The position numbers and the translations under genes are program-made. A stretch of 64,000 nt of DNA, from assembly GCA_030142905.1 (NCBI GenBank), contig JASJOG010000027.1, forward strand, positions 1,178,001 through 1,242,000. Reading direction: 5' to 3'. Each line of letters begins with the position of its first letter. Position 1 is the first letter of the stretch. Below, piece by piece: positions 22,846-36,200 of this stretch. The notes beneath the pieces are model-generated. The model had not been told where the DNA came from and made no database searches. It was given only the letters and a program-made list of their open reading frames with translations. This DNA is from Heliopora coerulea. Its lineage: Eukaryota > Cnidaria > Anthozoa > Scleralcyonacea > Helioporidae.

Positions 22846-24210
22846 AGTCCTGGCTTTTTTGAAGTTCTTGGAACTGGAAAGGCACGGCTGAAAGTGCCCG
22901 TGAGGAACATCCCGGAAACTATCCATTGTGCAACCACCAAATTTTCACACAGCAATGCATGGTACTACTTGGAGTTAAAAAACACTATATATTCAAGGGG
23001 ATTATAGGGGACCAAGGGGGCCTGTGCGCCCCCAGTAATTTGGAAAACTAAAATGTCAAAATGTCAGTTAGTCACTTGAGACACGAATTTTGAATTTTTG
23101 ATAGCATTATGGCAAAACATATTACTGCATTCTCTTGCATAATACAATCTCTTCGACCAACAACAGATGATCTGCTGATTTTCCCACGATACCTTACCTA
23201 GCAACGGTTCTCTCAATTTAGTATCCAGACTCCAATAGCCCACGGTCCTCCCAATGGTAGCTCCCACGTTGTGTATATTCCTGTACCAACAAAACCTGAC
23301 TGGTGGTTCTGAGTTGTCGAGCTACTGCAAAGCCAAAATTTCACCTTCTAATGACAAATAAAAAAAAAACATAACCAGCCAACAATTTCAAAAAGTAAAG
23401 AATAAAAAATAATCCGAACAACGTCATCTTGTTAGCTTGATATTCAAGTTACCACGCCTTTGTCTCTGTCTTGTCTTGTTTATAACTTGAACATCAATCT
23501 AACAAGATGACATTTTCCGGGTTATGATTTATTATTATACATGTCGATCATTTTATTGGTTAGAGTGAATCTTGTTATAAAACCACTCCCTATGAATGAA
23601 ATAGTTATTTTCATTGACAGCAAGCATATAGCAAGAAATCTAGAGTAAATTTTACCTTGGTGTTTTCGGTACCGTAGGCATTGCCGGTAACTTCTTCCTA
23701 ACCAATAGTTTTTGCCGAATTTTTTTGACGGCAAAGTAAGTAAACTTTGCGGAAAAGTCACCAAATTTCTGGGGTTTTTATTCCTGGTAGTATTAACTGT
23801 CAATATCAACGTAGGCACTTTTTCTTCCTTCCCAATCTCAACTGGATCTGTAATCCAGTATTGTATTCATGTATGGTGCGTTATATGTATAGCAATAAAA
23901 TACGTAATTTAAAACACTAAGATTTTAATAAAGAACTCCTTTCAAATCCTGGAAATACCATTTTATACGTAAAAAAATCCAGAAAGTGAAGCTTGAAGTA
24001 GAACTTTTGCCTCGGTGAAGGGCCGTGGGTTTGACTCTCGCTTTCTTGAAAATCCTGGTTCCGCCACAGGAACCACGACTGGAATACGTACACGATACGC
24101 ATGCGTAGAAGGTACGTTTCGTCACTAATTACCATTACGTCATAATGATCAGCTGCATTCTTGAGCGATGTTCAGCATAACTGAAAGATGCTTACTCTAG
24201 GAGAAGAAAG
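22846..24210. other. Intergenic region before the lectin/FN3 receptor gene
   Basis: No exon found. AATAAA at 23357-23362 is a possible polyadenylation signal for the second receptor gene. A small inverted-repeat element is at 23423-23511. GGGGG/CCCCC-rich repeat-like sequence is at about 22990-23050. The presumed promoter of the next gene is not recognisable. Confidence 0.4.
23423..23511. repeat. 89-bp inverted-repeat element
   Basis: GTCATCTTGTTAGCTTGATA at the left is inverted at the right as ATCAATCTAACAAGATGAC. The arms are about 29 bases with few mismatches, around a short spacer. Confidence 0.6.
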
Positions 24211-24280
24211 ATGACCTCTAAAACATTGAGTTTATTTTTGATTCTCCTAAAGGTATTCATCACCCATCAGCGTGACAGAG
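24211..24280 (+). CDS. Signal-peptide exon of the receptor gene
   Basis: ATG at 24211 opens a hydrophobic leader, MTSKTLSLFLILLKVF, ending phase 1 at a GTAGGT donor. It joins in frame to the lectin exon at 25779. A competing ATG at 25724, directly in front of the lectin exon, would need unspliced read-through and is less likely. Confidence 0.75.
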
Positions 24281-27200
24281 GTAGGTCTCCTTGACTTTTC
24301 TCACCACAAAGCCGATTCAACCCAACCATGGACAATGCTGAGAAGGGTATAACCCGTTAAGCATGGTTCACACTAGCAGCATAAGCATAAGGATAAGATC
24401 AATTCGAAAACAAAGCATGACATACCCTCTGGCACTTGCGAAGATAAAACAAGAAGAATTTTCCTTTGTTTCGTCTTTTGTTCAGGTCTTCGCTTATGCT
24501 TGGACTATGATCTTATGCTTATGCTTATGACGACGCTTATGTCGCAGGCTTGACTTCATTTTTTTGTTTTGTCTTTTTTTTGTGTGTCTTTATGCTTATG
24601 CTCTTGTGTGAACCAGGCTTCAGATCCCAGATTTTTGTAAATAAATTTTCAATTTTCAATCAATTCAAAATTCTATTGATCATCTATTGAAATCTGTTTG
24701 TGTACCTAATTTGAATGTATCAAACTGTAAGGATATGTACGTTTTGGAACTGAAGGGTTAATTTTGGGTTCTTTTTCTAAAAGAATACCAACAAGACTAG
24801 CAAACGTTTAATAATGAGAAAAATTGTATTGACAGGTTTTTGAACCACCAATGCGTAGCGTGGTTTTTGCAAGGGTTAAAGAATGAACGACAGTGAATTA
24901 CAGGCAATGAAAATGTGTTCCGAAGTTGACTCAATCGAATTCCTCAGCATTTCCTATATTCCCTCTCCAAGCGAAGTTAAAACAACCCATCTGGCGGATA
25001 ATTTAAAAGCTCCGACCTTTAACAGGTCGAACAACTTTTGGAAATTCAACTGTTTGTCAGAATTTTTACTTCAACGGGGAATAACTGTTTTGTAGGCTGA
25101 GGCGTGAAAATTTCTCAAACAATCAATTAATCTTGAACTATGTCGTTCGCTCTTGACGAAAATTTTCGAGTTAATACTTTGGCTATTAAAGATTCAAAGT
25201 GAGCACGTTTTTATTGATGAGCTTTCAAAGACTTTTAAACTTCTTCGAATAAACCAATTAAGAAACTCGCTTTGTCGAAGAAGTTTAAGGGCTCAATTTT
25301 CTGGCACCGTTTTTGTCAAATGGTACGACGTTGAATGAACAATCTCCAGTTTTGAGTCAAAAATTATGATATTTATGACATGATATAATTATGGTATGAG
25401 CGACAGTGAATATATGCAAACTGGACTCAGAGATATCAATCCTTGTTATCATCAAAACTGGTAAACAACATTGTGTTGTTCAGATTAGTTATGAATTTAC
25501 ATAGGTTCATGGCCGGGCTTTGGACCCACGAGTTTCTCAAATACTTCTAATAGCACGAGTACTATCATGATAGTCTTTGAAAAGCCAGCAAGCCAGTTGT
25601 CCTGCTGCAGAATATCCTAACCCTCTAATGTATGATTTTTTTTTTTTATTTTTTCGGTCTTGTCTGTTATGTTCTTTCATCAGTTCTGTCGTTGTAATTT
25701 GTTGTTATACGTCGACGGTATGAATGAAAGGGTTAAAAAAGTTGTTCACCGTTATTTTAAGAATTCCGTCCGTTCTAGGAATCAACCTAGCGTTAGGTAA
25801 ACCAACGAATCAATCGGGTACACTCCTTAAAGGAGAATCGTCCAATGCTGTAGATGGCTTCAAGCATCCTAATATTTCTGAGAATTCTTGCATTCACACC
25901 GATAACCGATACGAGCCATGGTGGTACGTCGACCTCCAAGCTCTCTACTACGTCACTTCCGTTGTAATATCTAACCGGGGGGACTGCTGTGACGAACGAC
26001 TTACCAATTTTGAAATCAAAGTGGGCCGCGAAGACACGGACAGTGGAATTCGTAACCCCAGATGTGCACCGAAATTTAATCAGCAAGTAGGTCCTGGAAA
26101 GAGCGTTGAGATTAGCTGCGATGAACCAATGTTGGGGCGATTTGTGACCATAATCATCAACGGAACCACTGGAATCTTAAACTTCTGCGAAGTTGAGGTT
26201 TATGGGAAAAGACGTGAGTGGATTTGAGTCAGGTTACACAACCAACACACAATTTTACCTACACAAGACGCACTATAGTGAAAAGCTCTGCAACAGCAAA
26301 CAAAATTTTGAAGCTGAATATTGAATAGTTTAAAGTTAATAAACAGGAATAAAGAAGAACACAACTCACAAATTTTATTTTTTAAAAATCAAACACAAAA
26401 CATCATCCGAAAACAAACACGTTGAAAACCCGATTAAATCAGTTTTTTACCGACTTTGTTTCGATTTTATTGATATCTTGTATATTACTTAACAAATAGA
26501 TGAGATAAGCTTTTGTACCATGAGTTTGATGTGTTTGTACACATTTACGCATATTTGCTTGTCTAAAAAACATTCCAGTCACTATTCCCTAAGTTTTCTC
26601 CTTTCAAAACGCCTCACGATAACACTAGCACTTGTTCCAAAATATTTTTATAGTATCGGACGTCAAACTGATTGTTGACTATCTTCGATTTTCACAGCCT
26701 CGTCAGTTCTGCGACTGAAGCTCGTTTCCCAAGGGAAGAGCGGGATCCATTCAACCATCCTTGACGACAGCACGACGTACACTTTCGACTCAATTGGGTT
26801 CAATTTTAAGTTATACGACATAAAGACAGGTAAATTTTAAATGATAAAAATAATTTTTGTATCATGTCTACTCAGCCTCTTCACGAATTTTCAGTGGCAA
26901 ATTCAGTGGCAAAAGAATACCGCAGGCTCATGACCTCAGCGGCATAGTAATAACGCGGGCGCAGGAGATCAGTGGCGTAACTTAATGCGGGCGCATGGAG
27001 GTAAGCAACATCACCAATGCTTGAAAGCACTAGTTTTATCGGGCAATATCTCGAGCGGAGCTCAAAAAATAACCAGAGTTCCTGAAGAACGAACATTTCT
27101 GGGACATAGGTGAGACCTCATCCACACAATAGCAGAAGAAAAGAAAAACCTTTGGCAGAAAGAAAGAAAGAAAAACAAAGTAAGGAAGAACGAAGGAATT

Positions 27201-30200
27201 AACAAAAGAAAGGAAAGACTGGGAAGTGGAAAGGATTAGACGACACTTATCTCGTTTAAATATGGTGGAGGGGATGTGACTTAAGCATGCTGAAGTATAA
27301 TTAGCATAACCATTCCGTTGGACATTATTCTTAACATAGATCAACATGTCATACAAAAATGCGAACTTCATAAAGTGGCCCTACAATAGAGTCAAAATAT
27401 TACCACGATTACTGTCTTTTCTTGTGTTTACTTGATCATCACTATATCAAGTTCCAAGGTGGATATTTTCAGTTTAGTTTTTATACTATATATCAGAGGA
27501 GATGGACTGAGTAAACTAGTAGAGTCGTAAACTAGTGAAGAATTAACTGTGATTTCAACAGTTTAAAAGGTAATAGTTTATTTCAGCTGTGGAGGGAGCG
27601 TCACTTTTCAAGGTGGTTACATACGAAACAATCGAAACATAGCTGAATACCTCCCCGAAAGAAAAAAGGAAAGAAAGCAGGAAAGAAAGAAAGAAAGAAA
27701 GGAAGAAAGGAAAGAAGGAAGGAATGAAGGAAAGAAGGAAGGAAGAAGGAAAGGAAGTAGGAAAGAAAGAAAGAGAGAAAGAGAGGTAGAATGAAAGAAA
27801 GAAAGAAAGAAAGGATGAAAGAAAGGATGAAAGAAAGGATGAAAGAAAGTATGAAAGAAAGAAAGAAAGGAAGAAAGGTAGAAGGAAAGAAAGAAAGAAA
27901 GAAAGAAAGAAGGAAAGAAAGAAAGAAGGAAAGAAAGAAAGAGAGAAAGAAAGAAAGGATGAAAGAAAGGATGAAAGAAAGGATGAAAGAAAGGATGAAA
28001 GAAAGGATGAAAGAAAGGATGAAAGAAAGGATGAAAGAAAGGATGAAAGAAAGGATGAAAGAAAGGATGAAAGAAAGAAAGGAAGAAAGGCAGAAGGAAA
28101 GAAAGAAAGAAAGAAAGGAAGAAGGAAAAGAAGAAGGATGGAAAGAAAGAGAGAAAGAAAGGAAGAAAGAAAGGAAGAAAGTGGAAGAGAGAAAGTTAGG
28201 CAAAGGAGATAAAGTAAAAAAGAAAAAAAGAAAGCAAACAAACCAGACAACAAACTTGTAATTTTTTCCTTCCAGGTACATCTAGTAATGCATCTAACTT
28301 TCAAGCTAGTTCGCAATTATTGCAATTATCGGATTATTTAAGAAATATAGAACTCCGTGGAGACACCATCGTGTGTATGGTCGTACATTTTACCGCTGAG
28401 ACGTTATACCATCCAGCGCTTGGATATCTGGAAACATTTTTGCAATCTCAGTCAATCACAGCTGATCTGCAAAACGGGGAATCTTGGGCTTTTTTGGGAT
28501 ACAGTGGGATCCGTAATCCGATCCCCCACTGGGTACAGTCAGTGCGAAACAGACATGGGCCATCCACTGTTGCAAAGCTAGTCACTTTGCGAAGAGGTAA
28601 GTTTAGAATGTTGTTAGCGTAGTGATCGTAAATACAAATACAATTGCCAATATGCAACTACATATCTTCCACGTCTCCATCGTGTTCTTTATAAATGCGA
28701 ACGAGGTTTAGTGGTTGTAAAGGTTGTCAGTGAGCTTAGAATTTGAAAGACAAATCGGTCTTCATATAGCTAGAAACAGAAAGAAGTTAAATGTTGCCCA
28801 AAAGTTGTTACAGAGAGAAGAGAGTTAACAATTACAGCTGACAAATTGGGGACAATCTTCTGTTGCCCATCCTACTCAAATTCTCTTACCTCGGCTGTCT
28901 AGTTGAAGGAAGTGGGGAACGGAGTGCAATTAAGAGCTCTCGGGGCAACAGAATAAACGAAACTCTGCTGATGTGAATTTGAACTTTTCGCTTAACTATT
29001 TCCAGGTAGGATCAGATTTCTGTTTTCTTAATCTGGTTTACGAGAGACGATCTTACTTGTCGAAGGGAGAGAGAGAAAATTCCGGTAAAGAGTTGCAACC
29101 ATCAAAATTAATGGGAATCGTAAACAACACCATGAAAAAAAGTTAAATAACTACAGGGGGTGGACAAAAAAAAGTAGCCCCTGTGTAGAAATACGGTTTT
29201 TTATTCAAACACATACTAAAGTGATAGAAAATGTAGAAACCACTTTGTTTTAGCACAGACTGGTCAACATTTTATTAAATTTGAACTTACACAATAGATT
29301 TAAATACTAAAATAAGAAGAAATACAAACTTTTGTCGATTTTAATATCAGGTCGTGTTGTTTTCTAAAGTTAGGTAATATTATGTATCTTTGAATGTCTT
29401 GAGCATAGGCGCTTTAGCCCTCACGTTCTTGCAAAAAATCAATCAGAGTTATCGTCCCACAATATTTGAATGGTTTTCGTAAATACTAAAGTTTTACTGG
29501 GCACATTCATTAGTCCTTTTTGGATGCACTAGAAAGGGATTATTGGTAAAGAAGAGGAAATGGCTTAAAAGACAAGAATAGAGACCCAGAAAGAAAGATC
29601 ACAGCCCAAGACTGGAAGGAATCATGAAATTATTGGAATGCTCAAGGCTGGAGTTGGTGCTCATCAAATTTCACGGGAATATAACCTGAGTTATTCAGGA
29701 GCAAAGAAATTTTGCGCAAAGTTGAAGTTAAGTGGAAGTTGTGGACGCAGTCCTGGCTCTGGTCGAAAACGTAAAACTAGTGAGCGAAGTGGTCGTTTCA
29801 TTGATAAATGTTCAAAAGCAGGAACGCCGACAAAAAAAGAAATAGCATATCAACTCAAAGCTCAGACAGGAGACAAAGTAAGCTGTAAGACTATTCAGCG
29901 CCGTCTCAAAGAAAAAGGCTTGGCATGGAGAAAGAAATCTAAGAAGCCTTATGTTAGTGAGAAGAATCGTTTGTTACGTTTATCCTTTGCCCGTGAGCAT
30001 GTTGGTTGGAGCGAGGATCAATGGAACCGAGTTGTATGGAGCGACGAGTCGCCATTTTGTCTGCAAAACCAATCCACTCAATATGCGTGGAGAACTAAAG
30101 ATGAAAAGATGTCAAATCGCTCAATGCAGGGAACAGTGAAACATGAAAAATCCATTAATGTCCGGGGGTGTTTTTCGTGGAATGGCGTTGGTGATTTACA

Positions 30201-33200
30201 TCGTGTCAAGGGAATAATGACTGGAGAAGTATACAGGAAAATCTTGATACATCATCTTGTCCCATCCGCCAATCGGTTATGTCCTGATGGTTTTGTATTC
30301 TAACACGACAATGACCCCAAACACACGAGTGGGGTGGTTTCAAAATATCTTAAAAATAACTTCGTCTTTCGGGATTTCTATTCTTGAAACAAAAACGTTT
30401 ATCGATAATTACCCTCAACGGCTTTAGAAACATGAACAAATCTATCCTCATAGTCATAGTTAAGATGTGTGCCAAATCAAATCAAATAATGTTTAGTCCA
30501 CTTTCTTGCAGTTAAAATATAAACTGAATTAACAAGGGATAATTACAATGTTGCTACTAATAATACAATGTTACAATGTTACTACTAATAATAATGTACA
30601 AATTCTAATAACAATCCAATATTGCTAACTAATAATGTTCGAATCTAATAACGATCTAATCACACATGATATTTGGTGGTGAAGAAGTCCTGGCTTCTCT
30701 TAGTTCTTTTCAGGTGGTTTGGTAGACTGCGTAGCGCCTGATCTTAAGTTATACGGTATAGTTTCCAACATAGGCAACTGCACCAGGAATGCCAATGGAT
30801 GTTCTCTACTCTCCTCCATCTCTGTCATAAACTTCCTACATAAACTGTCTCGTCTATCCGACAGAGTGTTTTCATTAGTCAGCACCAGGGCATAATCGTA
30901 TGAGCAGTCCCGGTAAATGATCTTAAAAGCCCTTTTTTGAATTGATTCAATGCTATTACAGAGGCACTCAGGGATATTTTGCCAGACTTGGACGGCATAT
31001 TCTAAGATAGACCTAACACTACTCCTATAGACATTCAATAAGTCTGATGTATTCACACCCGCTCTTTTCAGTAGTCGTAAGGCATAAAGTCTCTTAGATG
31101 CCTTAATAACAAGGTAATCTATATGATGATTCCATTTGAGGTCTTCACTGATAACTACTCCTGAGAGTTCACACGAGGAAACAAGCTCAATTACACAATT
31201 ACCTACACATAACGATCTCATTACTATATTTGGATTTTTCGTAAAATTCACCACCATTTCTTTACATCTTTTAGGATTAAGTTTCATACTATGATTAACA
31301 CAGTATTCATGAATATCCTTAACCGCTATATCTAACAAACTGCTTGAATTACGTGGGATTATCTCAAAGACCGTCGTATCGTCTACGTATTTAGTCCTAA
31401 GGCGCCAATCAACAAGGAGACTATTGATCATGATGGCAAATAGTGTGATACCAAACTTGGTCCCTTGTGATATTCCGCCATAAGTGTGGCGCCAAGGGGA
31501 CAAGGAGTTACCAACCCTCACTGCCTGGGTCCTATTAGTCAGGAAAGCTCTAATTCATACATATAATGTTTGATCTGTTTGAAGAGAACTCAGTTCGTGT
31601 AGCAGGATGTTATGATCGATGATGTCAAATCCTTTTGAAAAATCTACAAAAAATATGGGAGCACTACAATTTCCAAAATCGAGAGCCTCGTATGTAACGT
31701 GCAATAAATAAATCAATGCGTGGGTAGTCGAGTGGCCTTTCCAGGCATACTGCAGAATGTCCATACTACCTTCGATTTGTTTCAAAAGTCTTCTATGAGT
31801 AAAGCCCTCCAAGACCTTAGCCAAACAGCTCGTTAGGGCCATAGGTCTGAAGTCACTTTTAATGTCCACAGGTGGAGAAACTTTCGGGACTGGTGTAATA
31901 ATAGACTTTTTTAATGTGTCTGGCATGAACCCCTCTCTAAGTGACTGATTGTATATATCCTTGATAATGGGAACAAATTCAGGTGCAAACTGTTTGAGGA
32001 ATCTATTGGAGATTCTGTCCGGCCCTACTGCTTTGTTAGTGGCCAATTTAGAAAGGTCAGAAAACACTTCTTTCTCTGAGACCAGCAAGTCTCTGTGGAT
32101 TACATTTGGAAGGGTCTTTACTGGAACTAAAGGTTTAAAGTGACCAGTAATACTAACAAGAAGTCATTGATTTCAGAGGGAAGACCAGCAGTATCAAAGA
32201 CCAATGCCGTTATCAAAGCATGTATTAGTTGTGTTATTTTGTATGCACTATTGTAATACTGTGATGACCTTCGTTTCTATTGTTCTCAAGTTTAATCCCT
32301 AAATTCCCTCAGCATGCATATCTTTTACTATTTCCCGGTAGGATCAGATTTCTGTTTTCTTAATCTGACCGAACATTAAACAATGCTTTTAAAGTTAAGC
32401 ATTGAACAACTCGTTTCATGCAAATACGTGTACCCACCATGAACAATACTAACATCCCAAAAAGAACTTCAAACAATACCAAGTAAATTTCATCGGTCAT
32501 CGTGGTATTACAAACTAATACCATGACATGTAGGGAAATGAGTGATTAAATGTCCCCTCATAGCCCGGGTAGTTTGTGAAAGTCCCTCGGGCTAACGCCC
32601 TCGGCATATTCTGAAACCTTCCTTAGCTTTCGAGGACATTTAATCACTAATTTCCCTCATGTCATGGTATTACTTATAATTACATAATTACACTACTCGT
32701 GTGTAAGTTTCCAAGCATGAATTTGCTTATACAGGTTCAGACAATAATTATACCAAAAACGGCTTGTTTTGGAGTTTCTCCCTGGCATATCTGTGTTTTT
32801 CAAAATAAATCTTTTCGTGCATTGGCTTCAAGCCTTCAACAATCGTCGGGACAGGCTGGACGTTTTTAAATGTTTCGGAGCTTCAGAGGAACAAAGAAAA
32901 GAAAAGGATCGTTTACGCACAACAGTTTATCCAGCTGCTCCTCCAAAAACCAAGAAGTTTAGCACCTTAACCTTGAACGCACGAAAAACTTTGCAATGTT
33001 CATTCATTTTTCTGTTTAACTTTGCAGCTCCTAGTGGCCCACCCACCAACGTCGAGATTGTCGCCACGAATGAGACATCTGTAAAATTGACTTGGACCCG
33101 GCCATATGATTACCTAACAGATGATGATTACCCCTTCAATTATAATGTGTGCATCACCAATGAACACCACAATTTTTTTGATCTTACTGATAATAAACTC

Positions 33201-36200
33201 CACTACACCTTCAGTGGCTTGCAGTCTCTCACAAACTACTCGATTTCAATTCAAGCTCGTTCAGGTGACATGTCTGGTCCTCAGGCAAAGTTAAACGTAA
33301 CCACTTTTGGGCCAGGTAAGTACACTCCGAGCATCTGGCGAACAGACGCCGGCTTAGCGCCAGAGAGCAAGACGCCACCCCGCAGACTATATCGTGTAGA
33401 GATTTCGACAGTTCGTAAAATATTGCATGCTCGTAGTGGGACCATTCTGGAGATCTTAACAAAGTTTCCCTATTAATGACTCCGTCGTTACACAGGGAGA
33501 GCTGGGCGTAATCCCCCAATGTGTGAGAATTGATCAGTGACAGAAGACGATTGAAGGAGAGCAAGAATTGCAATTCTCGTTCACCTCTTCCTGTCCGAGA
33601 CGTCTGCCATTGACGGACAAAGGCAAAAAGTATACAGGCCCGCCCAGAGTCTTGGTAGGGCCCAGGACAAAAAAAAAAATTGTCCTCCCCCCTTACAAAG
33701 ATTATTTTGGTCGATATTGCTCTTGGCAATAACGCTTTCATCGCGTTCTTTACCGGAGAGCCTGAAGATAACTATTCGGGTGAAAACATGTGTGTCCTAC
33801 CCTGGCTCAATGTGTAAGGGCCCAGCGTTCAATGAATAAATAAACAGCGTCGATTAAACAAAAGTAGCTGATCTGTTTCAGTTCTTTGTTCTTCATTTGA
33901 AACATAAAGGAAATACATTTATCAGTATGCTGAGGGAGCCTGTCTTGAGTTTGGGGTCGGGGGCAAACTGTCACAGTTGCTCCCCCTTTCTGGGTGAACC
34001 TGAAAATATAACTACTAAAACCACTACAGCTGTTACATCGATTCAACTGGGAACAGTATCCTAATAATGGGTTGGTGTAAGTTGGACTTTGCAAAGAGTC
34101 TGCTCCAATGATGGCCGAACAGTGTGAGTTTCGTGGGAGCAAGGTCCAAATACTCAATAATTGATAGGGGACTCTGAGATCATAGTCTAAGAAGCACCAA
34201 ATTTGGAGGCGTGCTGTTGCTTTAATCCTTCTAATTGGATTTTCATATTTTTAAATTTCTGCTAATTTTTTTAGTCCTTTTTTCACAAACACAACGTTAA
34301 TTTTTTTTCTTTTGTCAACGCCGCAAAAAAGCTATAAAAATTTACAGCATTTCATTTTCATTTTATTTGTTGAAAGTATTTTCATAAAACAAAACAGATT
34401 GCGAAAAACAGCAGCTTGTGAACTCAAGGGTTGGGTTAGGGTTAGGGTTAGGGTTGGTTAGGGTTAGAGTTAAGGTTAGTGTTAGTGTTAGTGTTAGTTA
34501 GGGTTAGGATTAGGGTTAGTTAGGGTTAGGATTTGTTAGGGTTAGGGCATTAGAGCACTTTTGTCTTGCTCTAACTCAAATTTTGAGTTCACAAGATGTT
34601 ATTTTTTGGAATCTGTTTTGTTTTATATTTCATGAAGTTTTCGGCTGGTTGTGGTTTTTGCTCAATTATGCCGATCAATTTTTTGCAATACTATAACTAA
34701 AAAATTTAAACGTGGGCTTCGTCAATTGATTTGTTGATTTGTTACGGATGATATCCCAAAGAACAAACGTGGCGTCGTCCCCCACCCCATCAGTCGCCTA
34801 AGAGTTAAAGTTACCTCGGACAATTGTAAGAAGAGTGTTTCCAGTTTGACTCTTCCACAACGGAAGGTTTCTTACGGGTACTCTAGTCTCCTCCCGTGAT
34901 AATACTGGACTGAAGAGGGGTAGCCCTCACTGGACTTCAAGGTAGAACGACTTAGCTGAAAGGATTACCCAATATCAATAAAACACTTGTAAATCAATAC
35001 AAAAATAAAATGTGATTTAAGCAACGCTTAAAAAACGAGCAGGGGTGCTTCATAGGATAGAAAACACAAGGCGATAGCCGAGTGTCTTAGATCCGATAAA
35101 GCACGCGCTGAGAGTCTTTTGAACGCCTTAAAAAACAAACCCCTCGTCGCGCTAATTCCCGGAGAAAATTCGAAAATTTACGCTCTCGAAGCCGAGAAAA
35201 TTGTAAGAGAAAAGTAAGCGCGTCTCTATCACATATAAAGACAGGACACGGCTGTGATGTTCCTTTTGTATTTTCCTCATGAATTCTTAATGAATTTTTA
35301 AATTATGTTTTGAAATGTTATTATTGTTGGTTGATCGCTCGGTGGTAAAGTTTCCTTCCATTTCACTTTTGTAGACAAGAGCTTCATCAAAGTGAAATTA
35401 ATTTCAAGACTTCAGGAAGACGCATTTTACCGTGTGAATGGTAAACCTCATTCTTCCATCATAATTGGTGGCGTAGCTTACAACTTCGACAAACATGGCC
35501 ATAATTTTATTGTATTAGACGGAATAACAGGTAATATACACAAACACATACCCATACGCATACGCATACATATTCATGTTACATATACATATTCATATTA
35601 CATATACACATTCATATACATATATGAATTTGCTGGAAGGGTGATCAGTATACATGTTAAAAATATATTTAATCAATTCTGATCACGTAAGAGATTAAAC
35701 AAACATTATTAATTCAGTATTAACGGCCTTACAATGTAAAGTATTTTTTTGCTGGCGTTCGCGTTGCACGTTCGTTTAAATTCCGCATTATTATCGGTTC
35801 ATCGCGCTTAATAAATGTTTCTATTTTGCTTCTTCTCAGGTGCTTTTATAAAGAACGCCTCGTTTAATACCCACGAGGATTCCAACAGTGGAAACCTAAT
35901 GGCAACATTCCTTTCAACTCTGCCCGATGAAGTGATCATTTTAGTGGTTGTATATTATCGTGGGAATGTCCATTATAGTCATGCTGCGGCCGCCTCGTTG
36001 TCCGTCGTTTGTCCCCATGCCCCATCCATTCTACAGGAAAATCAATCCAATGGGCTGATTTGTTTTAAAGGATTTGACAAGCCATCCTGGATGGAATCCA
36101 ATATATCTACGTATTCGCAAGGTCCCGCTATCGTTGATAAGGATATTTTTTTACCAACAGGTAAAAAATACAATCATCTTCACGTTGAATCTTTACCAAC

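Larger units (their letters stand above)
33316..35374. other. Intron between FN3-1 and the second ILEI domain
   Basis: No exon seen. A diverged - strand copy of the dispersed TTTTACTC repeat family is near 33570-33620. A TTAGGG-like tract is at 34432-34551 and a 5'-truncated SINE at 34804-34985. Confidence 0.5.

Noticed and set aside
22842..22847. AATAAA overlapping the stop codon of the second receptor
   Set aside because: Formed by GAA TAA AG; a polyadenylation signal on the stop codon is unlikely, and 23357-23362 is more plausible.
25724..25779. Alternative start for the lectin exon
   Set aside because: The peptide before the domain is a weaker leader and the region holds the 3' splice site; exon 24211-24280 joins in phase with a good signal peptide.
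27555..28316. Long open frames (over 220 codons) on both strands
   Set aside because: They run through a GAAAGAAA array; the products are pure S/F/L or K/E/R/M repeats with no domain.
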